Assembly (NCBI RefSeq): GCF_963583255.1
Contig: NC_084815.1
Coordinates: 16,973,807 to 17,037,806, forward strand
Length of the DNA: 64,000 bases
Source of the DNA: Pyrus communis
Taxonomy: Eukaryota; Streptophyta; Magnoliopsida; Rosales; Rosaceae
Direction of reading: 5' to 3'
The position numbers were made by a program, and so were the translations under genes. The notes under the pieces were generated by a model. The model searched no databases. It had not been told where the DNA came from and saw nothing but the letters and a program-made list of their open reading frames with translations. This document shows positions 1-11,766 of the stretch, in pieces (positions within the stretch are counted from its first letter, which is position 1; every line of letters begins with the position of its first letter).

Positions 1-995
1 TTGTTTTTAATGATCATTTGATCCAATAGTAAGGTACGTCTCTTATTTAGAACGATTTTTAAGAAATGGACGAGAAGCAAACTTTATTTACAGATTAATG
101 TGAATAAATACTTCGTCATCATAAGAGATTTAGAAGCTTTAATAATACGTATGGGATGAGATTTGAAGGGAAGAATTCACTAAATATTAATTACAAAATA
201 CTTCACGACACAAAGGTAGAGTACATCAATCAATAGAATTTGAAAAGCAAGCAAATCATCAATCACATTAGTTAGATAAAGCAGGCAGGCATGCATGCAT
301 TATGCCAAGAGAGCCAGTGATATTACAAAGAAACAAAAGTGGTGGTGGAGGCCTCATTGGCCCCAAATAAATGTTTTCAAGACATTATTTGAAATACAAA
401 TTATGTAAAAGTCCTATCAGACTCATCTGTCAGGGGGGTAGAGGGCTAACCCTAGTTCCGTGATTAGCTCGCTGCTCGCAAATAAGTTTCCCTCACTATG
501 GCAGACATGAATACGCCTTGATTTGCGCTTGGTGCACGTACTGCCATACAGCTATCATACAATAATACATTCCCCTTATGCAAAAGGATCCTTATTTTTT
601 GAAAAAAAAAATAGGAATTAGGTGTGAGATCCATTTCATATCGAATTTCAACGATCTGATCCGAACCGCCTATTTTGTAAGTCTTGATTCATAGATCATC
701 CTTGCAAAAATTGAATTCAATTTGAAACAATTTGCCTATTTAATTATCAATATCAAATTTCATTGTTTCTTATACAACAAAGTATTCGTTCATTTCTTTG
801 AATCCAATTAGATGTCCTAAATATTTCCGATTTAGCTAATATTTTGCAATGATGACCTATGAGGTACAACTTGAAAAATAAACGATTCAAATCATTAAAA
901 TTCGATGTGGTGTAGACCCCACAACTAATCCCTATTTTTATAAAAAAAAAAAATTAAAATCCCTTTCCTTAAATGTTTCCTACAATAATAATATT
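1..995. other. AT-rich intergenic DNA, no gene seen
   Basis: No open frame or motif that I can assign. The only departures from AT-rich sequence are a short moderately GC-rich patch near 425-560 and A/T homopolymer runs near 600 and 945. Confidence 0.6.
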
Positions 996-1690
996 AATTG
1001 AAAATTTGATATTACCCCTTGAAACTATATTCTCCTCTACTAAAACCCATCCCCTTTTGTTTTTAAGAATAAAGCCCATTGACTAGCCTCCAACTAAACA
1101 AATTCTTTAATTAAGTTTGACCTTTCAGATTGTGTATTTTCCGAATGCCTAAACTACCCCTATTAATATTTGGATGGGATTTTTGGATCAGTTACTTGTT
1201 ATATCCATTTAATTAATTTTATATATTTTACAAAATAATTCATGTCATTCATCGTATATTCAATGTATTAACTTTCAAATTGTTATAACGTGCCAATTGA
1301 AAAATAATAATGCTAATTTCATAATTTTGTGCATTAAATATATAAGTTAATTTACCTACCAACACAACAATAACCTAAAACAGCTTCGGCTAATACTCCA
1401 ATCCCTAATACACAAAACAAAAGCTATGTGTTCCACGCAATTTTTACCTACAAAATAGTCTAATTTACCTATTCCATCAAACCAAAATTTAAAGGGTCTA
1501 ATTTACGTACATCATTTATGTGCATTAGATTAAAAGTTTATTTAATTTCCTACAAGCACAAACCCACAACATTCGAACATTATCTAATATCACTAATTTT
1601 TTTTTTTTTTGGAATAGGTAAATTAATTTAAATGTAGGTAAATTAGTATAATATTTGTATGTAGGTAATTACATGAAAATAGTTTTGAAA
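996..1690 (+). repeat. Interspersed repeat family R1, copy 1 (5' part)
   Basis: This AT-rich block matches 60826-61600 almost base for base in the same orientation, including the stretch that starts GAAAATTTGATATTACCCC and the GTAGGTAAATTAG motifs near 1615-1665. A further piece of the family, ending ATAATATTTATT, lies at about 4600-4690 and matches 61750-61829, so copy 1 may have been split or expanded in between. A more diverged relative lies at 2940-3120. There is no coding capacity and the element class is unknown; a non-autonomous transposon or old LTR fragment are both possible. Confidence 0.75.
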
Positions 1691-3668
1691 AAGTAAAGAA
1701 AACAATTAAAAACAAAAAACGAATTCAATTAAAAACAATTAAATAAATTGGAAAAGTAAAGAAAACAAAAGAAAATAGTTTTGAAAATAAATTTGAGCAC
1801 TAGAGTTATGTCGTCACCTTAATAATCCTACGTAGTTCTTCCAATTACTTATGACTTACACATGCGTATTTGAAGGTTAGGTTTTCCTAATATATATCCT
1901 ACTTGGAACCTCCAACATAAAACGTATATCTAACATGCAACCCGTTAACGGCATCCAGATCGAATGTGAACATGCAAGACTCATTAAGTTTTGTGAAAAC
2001 CTTTTGAAAAACCATATAACCCTTAAGATATGTCGTCCATCTTAAGAAGTTTCACATATTAACCACAAGAAGCCTTAGTCAATTCCAGGGACAACCCTCC
2101 GCTAAAATTGCATCAAATTACTTTTCTAAATATTCTAATGGTGGTCAATCATCAAGGCCATTAAATAGTTTAAACCGATGATTAATAATTCAAAACTTGC
2201 ATGCATAATATCATAAGCAAATTGAAAAGAAACTACATATTCTTGCTAAGACTTGTGGCCTCGCCCTAGCAAAAGGAATCAGGTACTAACAATCATAAAA
2301 TAAAATGTTATTAAGAACTTGTATAGAAAACACTTGTAGGTAAAAAGTCTGAAATTCTCCAAAATAATGTGTTCTTCTCTTCTCCCCCAAAAACCCTAAT
2401 GGCTAATAAACCTTATTATACTACTACAAAATAAAATCTTTACTAGAAAAGGTCTTCTAAAAACTATGAAACATAATAAAATAAGATAACTAAGAAATAA
2501 AAGGTTTCCTATTTAAACTGAAATTCGGACTGTAGAGAAAATTCATCTTTTGACCAACCAAATCAACTCCGATTTGGTCCCAAAAGGTCTTTTTTAAAGC
2601 TTGAGACGTCCTTAACAAATCCTCAGAAGGAATCTTTCTTAAAATATGCCATCTTAACCTTCAAAATACCTAAAATGTAAAAAAAGTCAATATGGGAAAG
2701 TTGCGTGTTGGACCTTTATTTCATTGCCATGGTCAAACGGCTTGGTAGAAAAATCTAGAATTTTGATACAATCATTTTGAAAGGCTCACAAACATCCTAC
2801 AATTGGAATCACTCCAAAATTCATATGTTTGATCACTTTTTGCTTAAGAGGAAGTCGAATGTCCTACATTGAAAATATAATACAAAGTATCAAAATCTCA
2901 CAAAATAACCAATAAATTAATACTAAGATTAGGGTAAAAAATATACTGAAAATATGACTTTAGCCTCTGAAACTCAAGTTTCTTTACATAAAACCCCACA
3001 TAGTCTTTTTATCTGAATAAAACCCAATGACTAGGCTCCACATAAATAAATTCATTAATTTTGTTTGCCTTTACACATTTTTCATTTTTTAGATGCCTAA
3101 AATACCCCTAATTACCGTTTTGATGTAGACATTTAATTCTATGCAGATTTGAAGGAAGAAATTAATAAAAAGAAATGTATTAATGTTTAAAATCATTGCA
3201 TTAATATATCAAAACAAATTGTATGTTAAGGCAAAAAAGAACTAATAATGTTATACTTTCCTTAAGAGTTTGTAATTGTTTTTTAAATTTGCATAAATTT
3301 AGACAATTTTAATTTAATCTTGTCATTTTCTTACCAAATGAAAATTTGGAAGAGCACTATAAAATAATTTACCTATATTTAAAAAATATAGGTAAATTAT
3401 TTGGACATGTGCATTAGTAATAAATTTGCCCTGTATATGTAATGATACATGCAAAATAATTTACTCCAGGGTACCCTCTTGGATTATTGTATGTTATCTT
3501 CTTGACATTAATAAAGTCGTTATCATTTCAACTCAAAAAAAAAAAAAATTACTTATAGAATAAAAAATGTTATTTGATTCAAAATAAATTTATCTATATT
3601 TTATATGATAATATAGGTAAAATTTTCCACACATATATATTAGTAGTAAAATATGCCCAATATATATA
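1691..3668. other. AT-rich repeat-derived intergenic DNA
   Basis: No gene seen. 2940-3120 is a diverged relative of R1, sharing the AAAACCC, TGACTAG and AATACCCCTA landmarks. Short palindromic ATAGGTAAATTAT-type motifs recur at 3370-3660. The rest is unassigned and full of stop codons. Confidence 0.55.
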
Positions 3669-3673
3669 ATAAT

Positions 3674-3956
3674 TGTGACATCCCACATCGCCTAGGGAAG
3701 TGATCCTGATATGTATATTCCCACCCTTACCTAGCACGAGCCCTTTTGGGAGCTCACTGGCTTCGGGTTCCGTAGGAACTCCGAAGTTAAGCGAGAAGGG
3801 GCTAGAGCAATCCCATGATGGGTGACCCACTGGGAAGTTGCTCGTGAGTTCCCAAAAACAAAACCGTGAGGGAATGGTAAGCCCAAAACGGACAATATCA
3901 TGCTACGGTGGTGGAGTGGGCCCAGAAAGTGATCCGCCCCGGGCCGGGATGTGACA
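3674..3956 (+). mobile_element. Cassandra TRIM solo LTR with 5S rRNA-derived segment
   Basis: A 283-bp LTR begins TGTGACATCCC and ends GGGATGTGACA. It is flanked by a perfect 5-bp target duplication ATAAT (3669-3673 and 3957-3961). Its middle (about 3765-3855) resembles plant 5S rRNA: it has AACTCCGAAGTTAAGCG (A-box region), then GATGGGTGACC and CTGGGAAGT (C-box region). This is the hallmark of Cassandra, a small non-coding retrotransposon whose LTRs carry 5S-type RNA polymerase III promoters. With one LTR and intact duplications, it is best read as a solo LTR left by recombination. It is not a functional 5S gene, because the ends do not match 5S rRNA. Confidence 0.92.
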
Positions 3957-3961
3957 ATAAT

Positions 3962-4559
3962 GCATGAAAATAATTCACCAACAAATAAAGGAAATTTGAT
4001 TAAAAATTAATATATCTACTACTTTTTGTTTATGAATTTCAATTTCTTATTTTATATTACAAACATAATGTACCTACAATATAATTTACCTATTGTTTAA
4101 TCTTATAAGAAAATAATGTATCTACTATTTTATTTAATTTATTTATTTATTTTTGTTTTTTGTCGAATATGTACTGTTTTATTTTAATGGAGATAATTTG
4201 TCTTGGTTTAATTTTTACGGAATTATTTAGGCACTGTTTTACTTTCCCAAAATAATGGAACTACTATTTTAATTTATCTACAAAATAAATACTATTTGAT
4301 TCAAAATTAATTTACTTATATTTTACATATAAATATATATAAATTATTTTTAACAAGCATATATGATAACAAACAAAAAATGCCTAATGTATGTAATAAT
4401 CTAGGTAAAATAATTTACCTACAGCATAAAAGAATATTAATTGGGTTTTTGTTGTTTTATAAAACAATATTATTATTTGATGCAAAATAACTGATTGTAC
4501 AAAGGATTTTTCTTTCCAAACGAAAAATGTGCCCATAAATTGTTTATGAACATAGCTAA

Positions 4560-4597
<38 letters not shown>

Positions 4598-5212
4598 CTA
4601 ATATTTATCATACAAGAAAGGTAAAATTTTCATATGGGCTTAATTGCTAATCATAATTAGGGTGGGTAATAATATTTATTGACATAACTAGAGTTTTGTG
4701 GCATAAGTTGTAAATATGTGATGATAATTGGTTACATATTTGTCTACATGGTACTCTATTTGAAATTTAGGTTTTATTTGGAAGTTTAATATCATGTGGG
4801 TTTTTGTTTGGAAAATAAGAGTTTCAAGGGCCTTTTTCTAAAGAACCCCCTACCTTGGTTTTCTTTGGTCAACAACATATGGTGCTTTCAATTTCAAAGA
4901 GTGGAGAAGTAGGTGGTTCTCTTTATAAAAATAAAATAAAATAAAATAAAAAATAAAAATAAAAAAAAGAAGATAAAGTTTAGAAGACCAAATTTTTAAA
5001 CCAAAATTTATATAAACCAAATAATGTGGATGTCGATGATTGGATTATTACTTAAGTATTGATTAACGTGTTTATTTCCTATTGGTGACATAATTTGGTT
5101 TGCAAATACGGTGTAAAAATTTAGTCTTCTTAGTATTATCCTAAAAAGAATAATACATAACTACTCAAAAGGTATGACCTTCTACTTAAAACTTTTCATT
5201 TGTTGTGTTGAT
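3962..5212. other. AT-rich intergenic DNA with R1 fragments
   Basis: No gene. It contains R1-like pieces (about 4320-4440 and 4600-4690), a TA microsatellite and an A-rich low-complexity tract at 4925-4975. Confidence 0.55.
4563..4595. repeat. (TA)n microsatellite
   Basis: About 16 uninterrupted TA units. Confidence 0.95.
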
Positions 5213-5775
5213 TGTGGTAGCAAATTTCCACCCCCTTTGGTCTGGACAAAAATGTGCTTACAAAACAATTAACATCTTTGATCAAAGACCAAAGCCTCAC
5301 GTGCACACGAGGAGTGAGATTGGGTTGGGGGCTTTTAGTCGATTGATTTTCAATGGCTAAGTTAGTTTCTCTCTAAAAAGAGTGAATGTTTAGGCTTGTA
5401 TAGTAGCAAAAAGTTTACCAAAATTTGGTAGAGATTGAGGTGTTTATAAGGAGTGGTGGGCCATAGTGTTAGGGATTTCCCTATTCATGGCAGTATCCTA
5501 TTGGCCAAGGTGTGAGGAAAGAATATTCCCAAGATATTAATTAGGAGATATTATCTTGGGATAATGATGGTATGTAGGATCCCTAATTGACTGAAATATG
5601 GATAATTACTTGATGGAGTTGATCTTCAATTGGAAATGTATTAACGATAGGATTTGGTAATTAATCCCTATCTTTAATGCCTCTGACTTTTTCTATACCA
5701 TGAGCAAGAAAGCTATGAGCAATCGTATTCAGCTATTTGGACCTTCAGGGATGATGAGCTATGCATGGGATTATC

Positions 5776-7003
5776 TAGGGATAGGCAAACAGGTCATGGA
5801 CCCATGGGTCGGGGCGGGTAATGCCAATTCGGAGAGAGTACGGGGTGGGTACATATATGGTAAATTCAAAACGGGGTGAGCAGGGGCGGGTCCATTTAAT
5901 TAGTGGGGTGGGGCGGGTACAAATTTCAGAGAAAATGGGCCCTCGGCCCGAACCGTTTCCACCGTTCATTATAAGAAGATTGAATCTCCACCGTTTTTTC
6001 TAACATATAGGTTATGTCAAATTCTCCAGGCTCCTGGGGTACTCTGACTCCTCTCGACCTCAATCTTGAATTCTCCCCGTTCATTAACTCAAGTGTTCTT
6101 CTTCGTTTCAACAACCATTTCCAGCCTCCAGACCTTGACGCCTTCAGTCGTCGGGGGTCAGTTGGTCTCTAGAGTCATTTTGACTCTTCTCGACCTCGAA
6201 TTCTCCCAGGCCTTGTACGACAGTGTGAAGTCATCACAGGGAGTGTCGTACACCTTCGTAAGACTCTTCTCTAATTGTAGAACCGACACTGTTGTGCAGC
6301 TCTTCGGCAAAGTAAAATGCGACTCTTTCGGTTGGATCTTCTTGGTCTGAGATTGATTCCCTGTGTCGAATCAGTGATTTGACGATGCGGTCGGTGTCCG
6401 ACTCGGTGAGCCTGGTGTAGTTGCGTAGGGTCTTAAGCAGCGGCAGTACCGGCTCAATCTTGGGCAACCCTAACGACACCCCGACAACGTCGTTTTTGAG
6501 TGAATGATGGTTTACTGATTTGGATTCTTTAATCGAAACCTGGTGTAGTTGTTGTGGCGGCGGCGACGGCAGAGTTCTCGTTGGCAATTGGTTCTGGGTT
6601 TCGGAGAATATGACTCTGTTGAGATCGGACGGCGGAAAGTAAGTGTTGCTAAGTTAACTCGGATAATGGGGTTGAAACGGATCGGCGCCATAGAGACTGA
6701 AATCAGCATTGTTCCCCTGCCACGTGTCTGGGCTTTTCTCTTGGGTTAGGCTTTCGTTTAGTGTTGGAGAAAGCTAGCTAACTTTTTGTTAGGTGTTTAA
6801 AATGTATTTGAGCCCTTTCATACCAAAAAAATAAGGGTAACAGGAATCGTGGACCTGCCCCAAACCGGCCCGTTTAAAACTAGCCGGGTTAGGTTCAGTT
6901 CTAAAATTCTAAAGCTCTTTACCCGCCCCGCCCCGTTACACTTTAAAACGGGTTGGGCTGGTTCCCCCAAATTTGGGCTCGGCTCGGCCCGTGCCCAGCC
7001 TTA
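5776..7003. mobile_element. Non-autonomous hAT element carrying a captured gene fragment
   Basis: The insert lies between perfect 8-bp duplications GGATTATC (5768-5775 and 7004-7011) inside a G1 LTR. The ends are imperfect inverted repeats, TAGGGATAGGCA and the complement TAAGGCTGGGCA (9 of 12 match). An 8-bp duplication and a TAGGG start fit the hAT superfamily. Subterminal DNA is rich in GGGCGGG/CCCGCCC-type motifs on both sides (5800-5960 and 6840-6995). No transposase is present. The interior holds a GRAS gene fragment on the minus strand. Confidence 0.82.
6200..6590 (-). pseudogene. GRAS-domain (SCL4/SCL7-like) gene fragment inside the hAT element
   Basis: Read on the minus strand, the main frame has LPLLKTLRNYTRLTESD followed by DPTERVAFYFAEELHNS, the pattern of the first leucine-rich part of GRAS transcription regulators. 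After a frameshift near 6280 the next frame continues LQLEKSLTKVYDTP and DDFTLSYKAW, which I recognise from SCL4-like proteins. Coding similarity stops near 6200 and the GRAS core (VHIID, PFYRE, SAW) is absent, so no product with GRAS function is expected. The fragment lies wholly between the ends of the hAT element, which suggests transduplication rather than a decayed local gene. The family call rests on remembered motifs. Confidence 0.7.
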
Positions 7004-7214
7004 GGATTATCTCAGAGTCCTGCCCATTTAATGAGGGCAATCTTATCTTTCTTGAGTAAAAGTCTATGTATCGTCTTCTGGATTTTTGAATTAATTTTTG
7101 CTCTATATTTATGATCAGAACCGCTCATATTAAAAATCACTCTATAAAGATCATCTCTATAAAAAAAAAATCAAATAAACTAAGGTCATTTACATCAAAC
7201 TATACAAAAATATA

Positions 7215-8261
7215 TGAATGAAAATGGTAAAGTATTCTGAACCATTTATCTATTTGCCACAGTTAGTAAAGTATAAAAACATACAGTCATCCAAGGCTTG
7301 GTTTGAGAGATTCTGCATGGCTATAAAGAAATATGGTTTTGGGCAGAGTAATTATGATCATATACTCTTTCTCAAATATAGGGAAAGTAACTGCCCTTAT
7401 AATTTTGTGTTCATTATATGATTGTGACTGAGAATGATTAAGAAGGAAAATAGAGACTTCAGAAGTATTTGGCTTCTAAATTTAAGATGAAAGATTAGTA
7501 ATTTGAAGTATCTTTCTCTCACAAAGGTATTATGTTCTTGATTTGTTGATTGAAACTGGTTTGCTAGACTGTAAGCCAACTGATACACCTGTTATTTAGA
7601 ATCATCATATTGGTGATGAGTACATAGATCAAGTTCCAGCTAACAAAGAACGTTATTAGAGCCTAGTTGGAAGATTGATCTATTTATAACATAAAGACCT
7701 AATATTAATTACTTATGCGGCAAGTGTTGTGAGTCAATTTATGCATGTTCCTAGTGAAGATCGTATGAATACAATTTTCTTAGATATCTAAAGTTCGCAT
7801 CATGAAGGAGAATTATGTTTTTGAGAATGGTTATTTGAGAATAGCTAGGTAGATTTGATTCTTATTGGGCAGAGAATATCACTAAAACAAAAGGTAGTGC
7901 CTTTATTCAGTGCTAATGCAAAATGTAGAGGTATGGCCAAAGGATTGTGTGAGCTACTTTGGTTAAGAAAGTTGCTCATAGAGCTTGGGTATCCTCTGAA
8001 TCAGAGTATGAATTTATTTTTGCAATAATAAGGCAACGAGTGACATATCTCATAATCCAGTTCAACATGATAAAAAAGAACATGCTGACGTAGATATACA
8101 TTTTATCAATGAGAAGTTGGAGCCTCACATTATTCAGGTCTCATTCGTTACGTTTGAAGATCAACTAGTATATATTTTGACTAAGGTGTCAAGTAAGGCG
8201 TTCCCTGACTCACTTGGCAAGTTGGGCATTAACAATATCTATCCACCAACTTGAGAGAGAG
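7215..8261 (+). pseudogene. Decayed Copia retrotransposon 3' half (reverse transcriptase to RNase H)
   Basis: The frame at 7218-7421 contains SSKAWFERFCMAIKKYGFGQ followed by DHILFLK, the typical Copia reverse transcriptase segment. Downstream, across several frames with stops, one can read pieces such as LVGRLIYL and ITYAASVVSQFMH, then the RNase H end with LGINNIYPPT before the stop near 8252. A purine tract (TTGAGAGAGAG) precedes 8262. Integrase, protease and gag are missing, so this is a truncated dead copy. Confidence 0.8.
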
Positions 8262-8402
8262 TATTGACGACAATCCCACTCCTATTTTATTTTAAATAAA
8301 ATAAGAATGCGTAAATAGACCAAGATTGGATTCTTTATGCCCCTAGTATATGTGTACTATATATTTGAGCTTCTGCAAGAAGAAGAAGAAGAATACGTAA
8401 CA
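8262..8402 (+). mobile_element. Likely short 3' LTR of the decayed Copia
   Basis: Directly after the purine tract comes TATTGACGA, a one-base change from the expected TG start, and the segment ends GTAACA. At about 141 bp it would be a short LTR. No 5' partner is visible, so the boundaries are inferred. Confidence 0.5.
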
Positions 8403-8407
8403 AAAAA

Positions 8408-9454
8408 TGACACACCCCGACCCGGAATGTCCACTAGGACTTCAAATCAAGTTATGCTAGCCGACACCTAGAAGGTGACGAAGCCATAAGGTGTAGTGAT
8501 GTGGAAAATGTGAATAAATTTAAACCTAAAAGTGCCTAAATACAAGAGTGTGCTAGTGGGCGGGAATGAACCCATTTCACATATGACGTTAGAGCATAAG
8601 TAAAGTACAGTGGAGTGGGTAAGGATCTTACCCTCAGAAGTAGCCATCTATACTAATATTCACCAAGAATCCTTATCGATACAAACATTTAGCAGCTAAA
8701 ACCTGGAAGGGCGCAAAAACAAGGGTGAGTGGGCCTGAAAAGAAAGTTTTAATAAAAACCTTTTGAAAATGTTATAACCCCTCGCTATAAAATCCCGTAT
8801 AGTTTTAAAAAAATAATACTACATAGATATGAAAACAAATGCTCAAGAGCAGTGAAAACTGAAGTAAGCCATGTCATAATATTTCAGCAATAATAAATGT
8901 AAGTCAGGTGGGAAATCAGTCTCAAATAGTATGCCAGTCGGAGCCACCTAACGTGACCTATTCGACTGGACCTGTAGCTCGTCAATCTAGGCTAGCACAC
9001 GAGTCGGAGTCACCCAAAGTGACATGTACGACTTGCTGGGTATAAATATGTACGTTCAAGTGCTACGATCACATGAAGGTTGTGCGATAAATCGCGTGTC
9101 ACCTATGAGTTGGAACCATCTATTGTGGTCTGTACAACAGGCTGGCACCAGTCTTGGATCCAAGGTGAACGTACGGTGCAGGACGTGAACAATCACGTGA
9201 AGGCTAGCCCTAACCCCTGGGCGGGAGCACTAATACCGTGGTGCAGCCTTGATGAGCTCTAAAAAAATATATGCATACCAATGCAATACAATCCATTCAA
9301 TCACATCAAACTCACCTGAAGCTTACCTAAGTCTCCACAACATCACACAATATAATCCACAAGTATAACAGTGCAATATTCAAAATGTAACTCATTTACG
9401 ACATGGCATTCAAAGCATAAATCATTTAAGAAAAATGTTCTGGAAACCATATTA

Positions 9455-9491
<37 letters not shown>

Positions 9492-10897
9492 GCAAATGCC
9501 CACTCACCTGGAGTCCACACTACAACTTCCTAGCACGAATATTGAGGCGTCACGAACGATCGGCGCCTAGAACAAGTATGAAATCACATCTCATAATTCT
9601 TATCAATAGAACAAGTAACTTACATAAAACATATCCCCAACGACATTCTAGAATGATTTGTAACCCCTTGACCAAAAGTCAACTGTCGGTCAAGGTCGAC
9701 GGTAAGGTTCACAACCCTACATAACTCAATTTGGAAGATCTGCATCTCAGATTTCCGATCCGTATCTTCCAAAGATCCACATTATGTTTCTAGAAAAACA
9801 TCCTAAAGTCTTACCACGATCTGACGGTCGAATCTCCGCCAATTGCCAAAGTCAAGTGACGGCCTACGTTTTATTTTACGAACTTACAAATCCAATTCGG
9901 GAAGATCTGTACGTCGGATTCCCAATCTGTAAGTTCCTATTGTCCTAAAATATTACTTACTATAATGTATTAAAATTTGGTGACGATCCAACGGTTGGAT
10001 CATCAATTCAAATATTAATCAAGTGATGTATCATAATGAAACTAGGTTCACAACAATCAAATCACGTCATACGGATATCAAATATGAGATCAAGATATCA
10101 ATTTAGCATAAAATAATATTGGCGGCCCACTGCCACGTGCTGCCTAAGGTGGCAGTCAACCGCCCCGACTTGTCGGAAAATTCATCTATTTTCAAAAATT
10201 ACCAAATTTTACAAAAATGTATATCTCAATAAGTAGAGTAAGTTTCATACCTGTGGCCAAGGCCATTTACCGGGAAAAGCCCCAATTTTCACTTAAATCC
10301 ATCAGAAACCCTAGTATGGGTGTTTCTTGATTCAACTCTAAATAAGCTCCGACGGCCCAACTAATGCATGGGCTTTGTTCCTGAGGTTGAGGAGAGTCTA
10401 TTGGTGGTGGTGGTTGACGAAGTTAACTTCAAATTTGATGGATATCCATCCCGAAGCCGACGCACCCAACGATACATTTCTTCCCAAATTCGAATCCAAT
10501 CTCCTCAAAGTTGATGTAGAAATGGTAGAGGAATGGTCAATATGAGGATTGGGAGTGGTGATTCGACTTAATTCATCGGAAAAACGATGAATTTCGCCAG
10601 AGAAACCCTCTGGCTACAACCGGCAGCTTTCTTGAAATTAATTAATTTACTAAAATGCCCCTAACTTTAAACGTTAATATCTCATTCGTTATAACTCCAA
10701 ATTGCGTTTCGTTTGAGCCCACACGTCTGTAGCGACGAGTACTACAAGAATACACCAAGAAAATGGATCTTATGTGACTCAACAAGGAAGTCAACAAAGT
10801 CAATGCATTTGCCTCGAAGGGCATTTTCGAAATTTCACATTTTAAAATTATAAAAACCGTAGTTTTTGGGACGGGTCGGTATAAAAAAATTCGCAAC
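8408..10897 (-). mobile_element. Large LTR-like element (family L1), antisense copy
   Basis: The block starts TGACACACCCCG and ends CGCAACA on the plus strand. Its reverse complement is homologous to 61830-64000. Shared features are the CGACCCGTCCC start region, several GTACAGACCAC / GGTTCCGACTCGT-type modules, a CTTGGATCCAAG stretch near 9150, CCCGCCCAG and a TTTTGCCCACTCAC / GCGCCC-TCCAGG segment near the 3' end. Length (~2.5 kb) and TG...CA termini fit a long LTR of a gypsy-type or non-autonomous (LARD-like) retrotransposon. I could not find a convincing target duplication or any protein domain. The small open frames inside are not family-like. Confidence 0.65.
9451..9487. repeat. TA-rich microsatellite
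   Basis: An interrupted run of TA units within the L1 LTR. Confidence 0.9.
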
Positions 10898-11766
10898 AAT
10901 TTAACTATAATTATTAAGCAAATCCCTAATATACCCTCCTTAATATATGTGAGATCTACGTACTAACTTGTATATTTAATAAATTAGGCTTTAGAAATAT
11001 GGTATATGATCGGTTGAGAATTTTTTTTTTTTTTTTTTTTTTTATCAAATGGTCAGAGATTAGAGTAAGTCCACTCCTAAAAAAATGTGCCAGCACCCAG
11101 CCCATTTAATCCATTCAGTGAACAGTGATAGACTCCAATGAACAGTAATAGGCCAAATGCATCTCCCCCCTTGAAAAATACGCTGGCACAAAGTCTAAAA
11201 AATACGCTGCCACAAATGATCTCCACCCCTACAAAATGCACTTGCGGTGCCCATCTAAAATATTATTAATTTTTATAAAATAATAAATAAATAAAAAATA
11301 TTTTTAATTTCGGATAGGATTTTTAACCAATCTTGTCATGTCCCGTGTCATTGTCCGAAAGTACTATTTTGTGGATAGATTTCTGATAATATTTTCAACT
11401 AATCTCGACGCGCCACGTGTCAGTATCTGTTTATAATAATTTAGCCAAGATTTTGATCAGATTTTCAACCAATCTTGTGACGTCACGTGTCATTATCCGA
11501 ATATACTTTTGTAGATAGATTTCCAATTAGATTTTCAACCAATCCCGACATGTCACATGTCACTATCTGTTTACAATAATTTAGCCAAGATTTCGACAAG
11601 ATTTTCAACCAATCACATAGTGCATTGTCCTGAACCTCATCCTTTATTCTTTTTTTGTCCATATAAACCCTACATCCCTACATCCAACCTCATTCACAAA
11701 CCAAACTGAATCCTTCTTTTTAGCTCAGCATCATTCTTCATCGTTTTTAAATCTTGAGTTCTTATA

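Larger units (their letters stand above)
5213..7113 (-). mobile_element. Solo gypsy-type LTR (family G1), split by a hAT element
   Basis: 5213-5775 plus 7012-7113 match the G1 LTR at 52131-53415 in the same orientation. Shared landmarks are GATCAAAGACCAAAGCCTCA, AAGATATTAATTAGGA, GGGATGATGAGCT and AATCTT-TCTTTCTTGAG. Without the 1228-bp insert and one 8-bp duplication the LTR is about 665 bp, close to the 679-bp sister with its own insert removed. No internal domain follows, so this is a solo or orphan LTR. The right end is approximate. Confidence 0.75.

Noticed and set aside
3765..3855. 5S rRNA gene
   Set aside because: Only the internal promoter region matches; the ends of 5S rRNA are missing and the segment sits inside a Cassandra LTR with target duplications. 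The same holds for 49500-50030.
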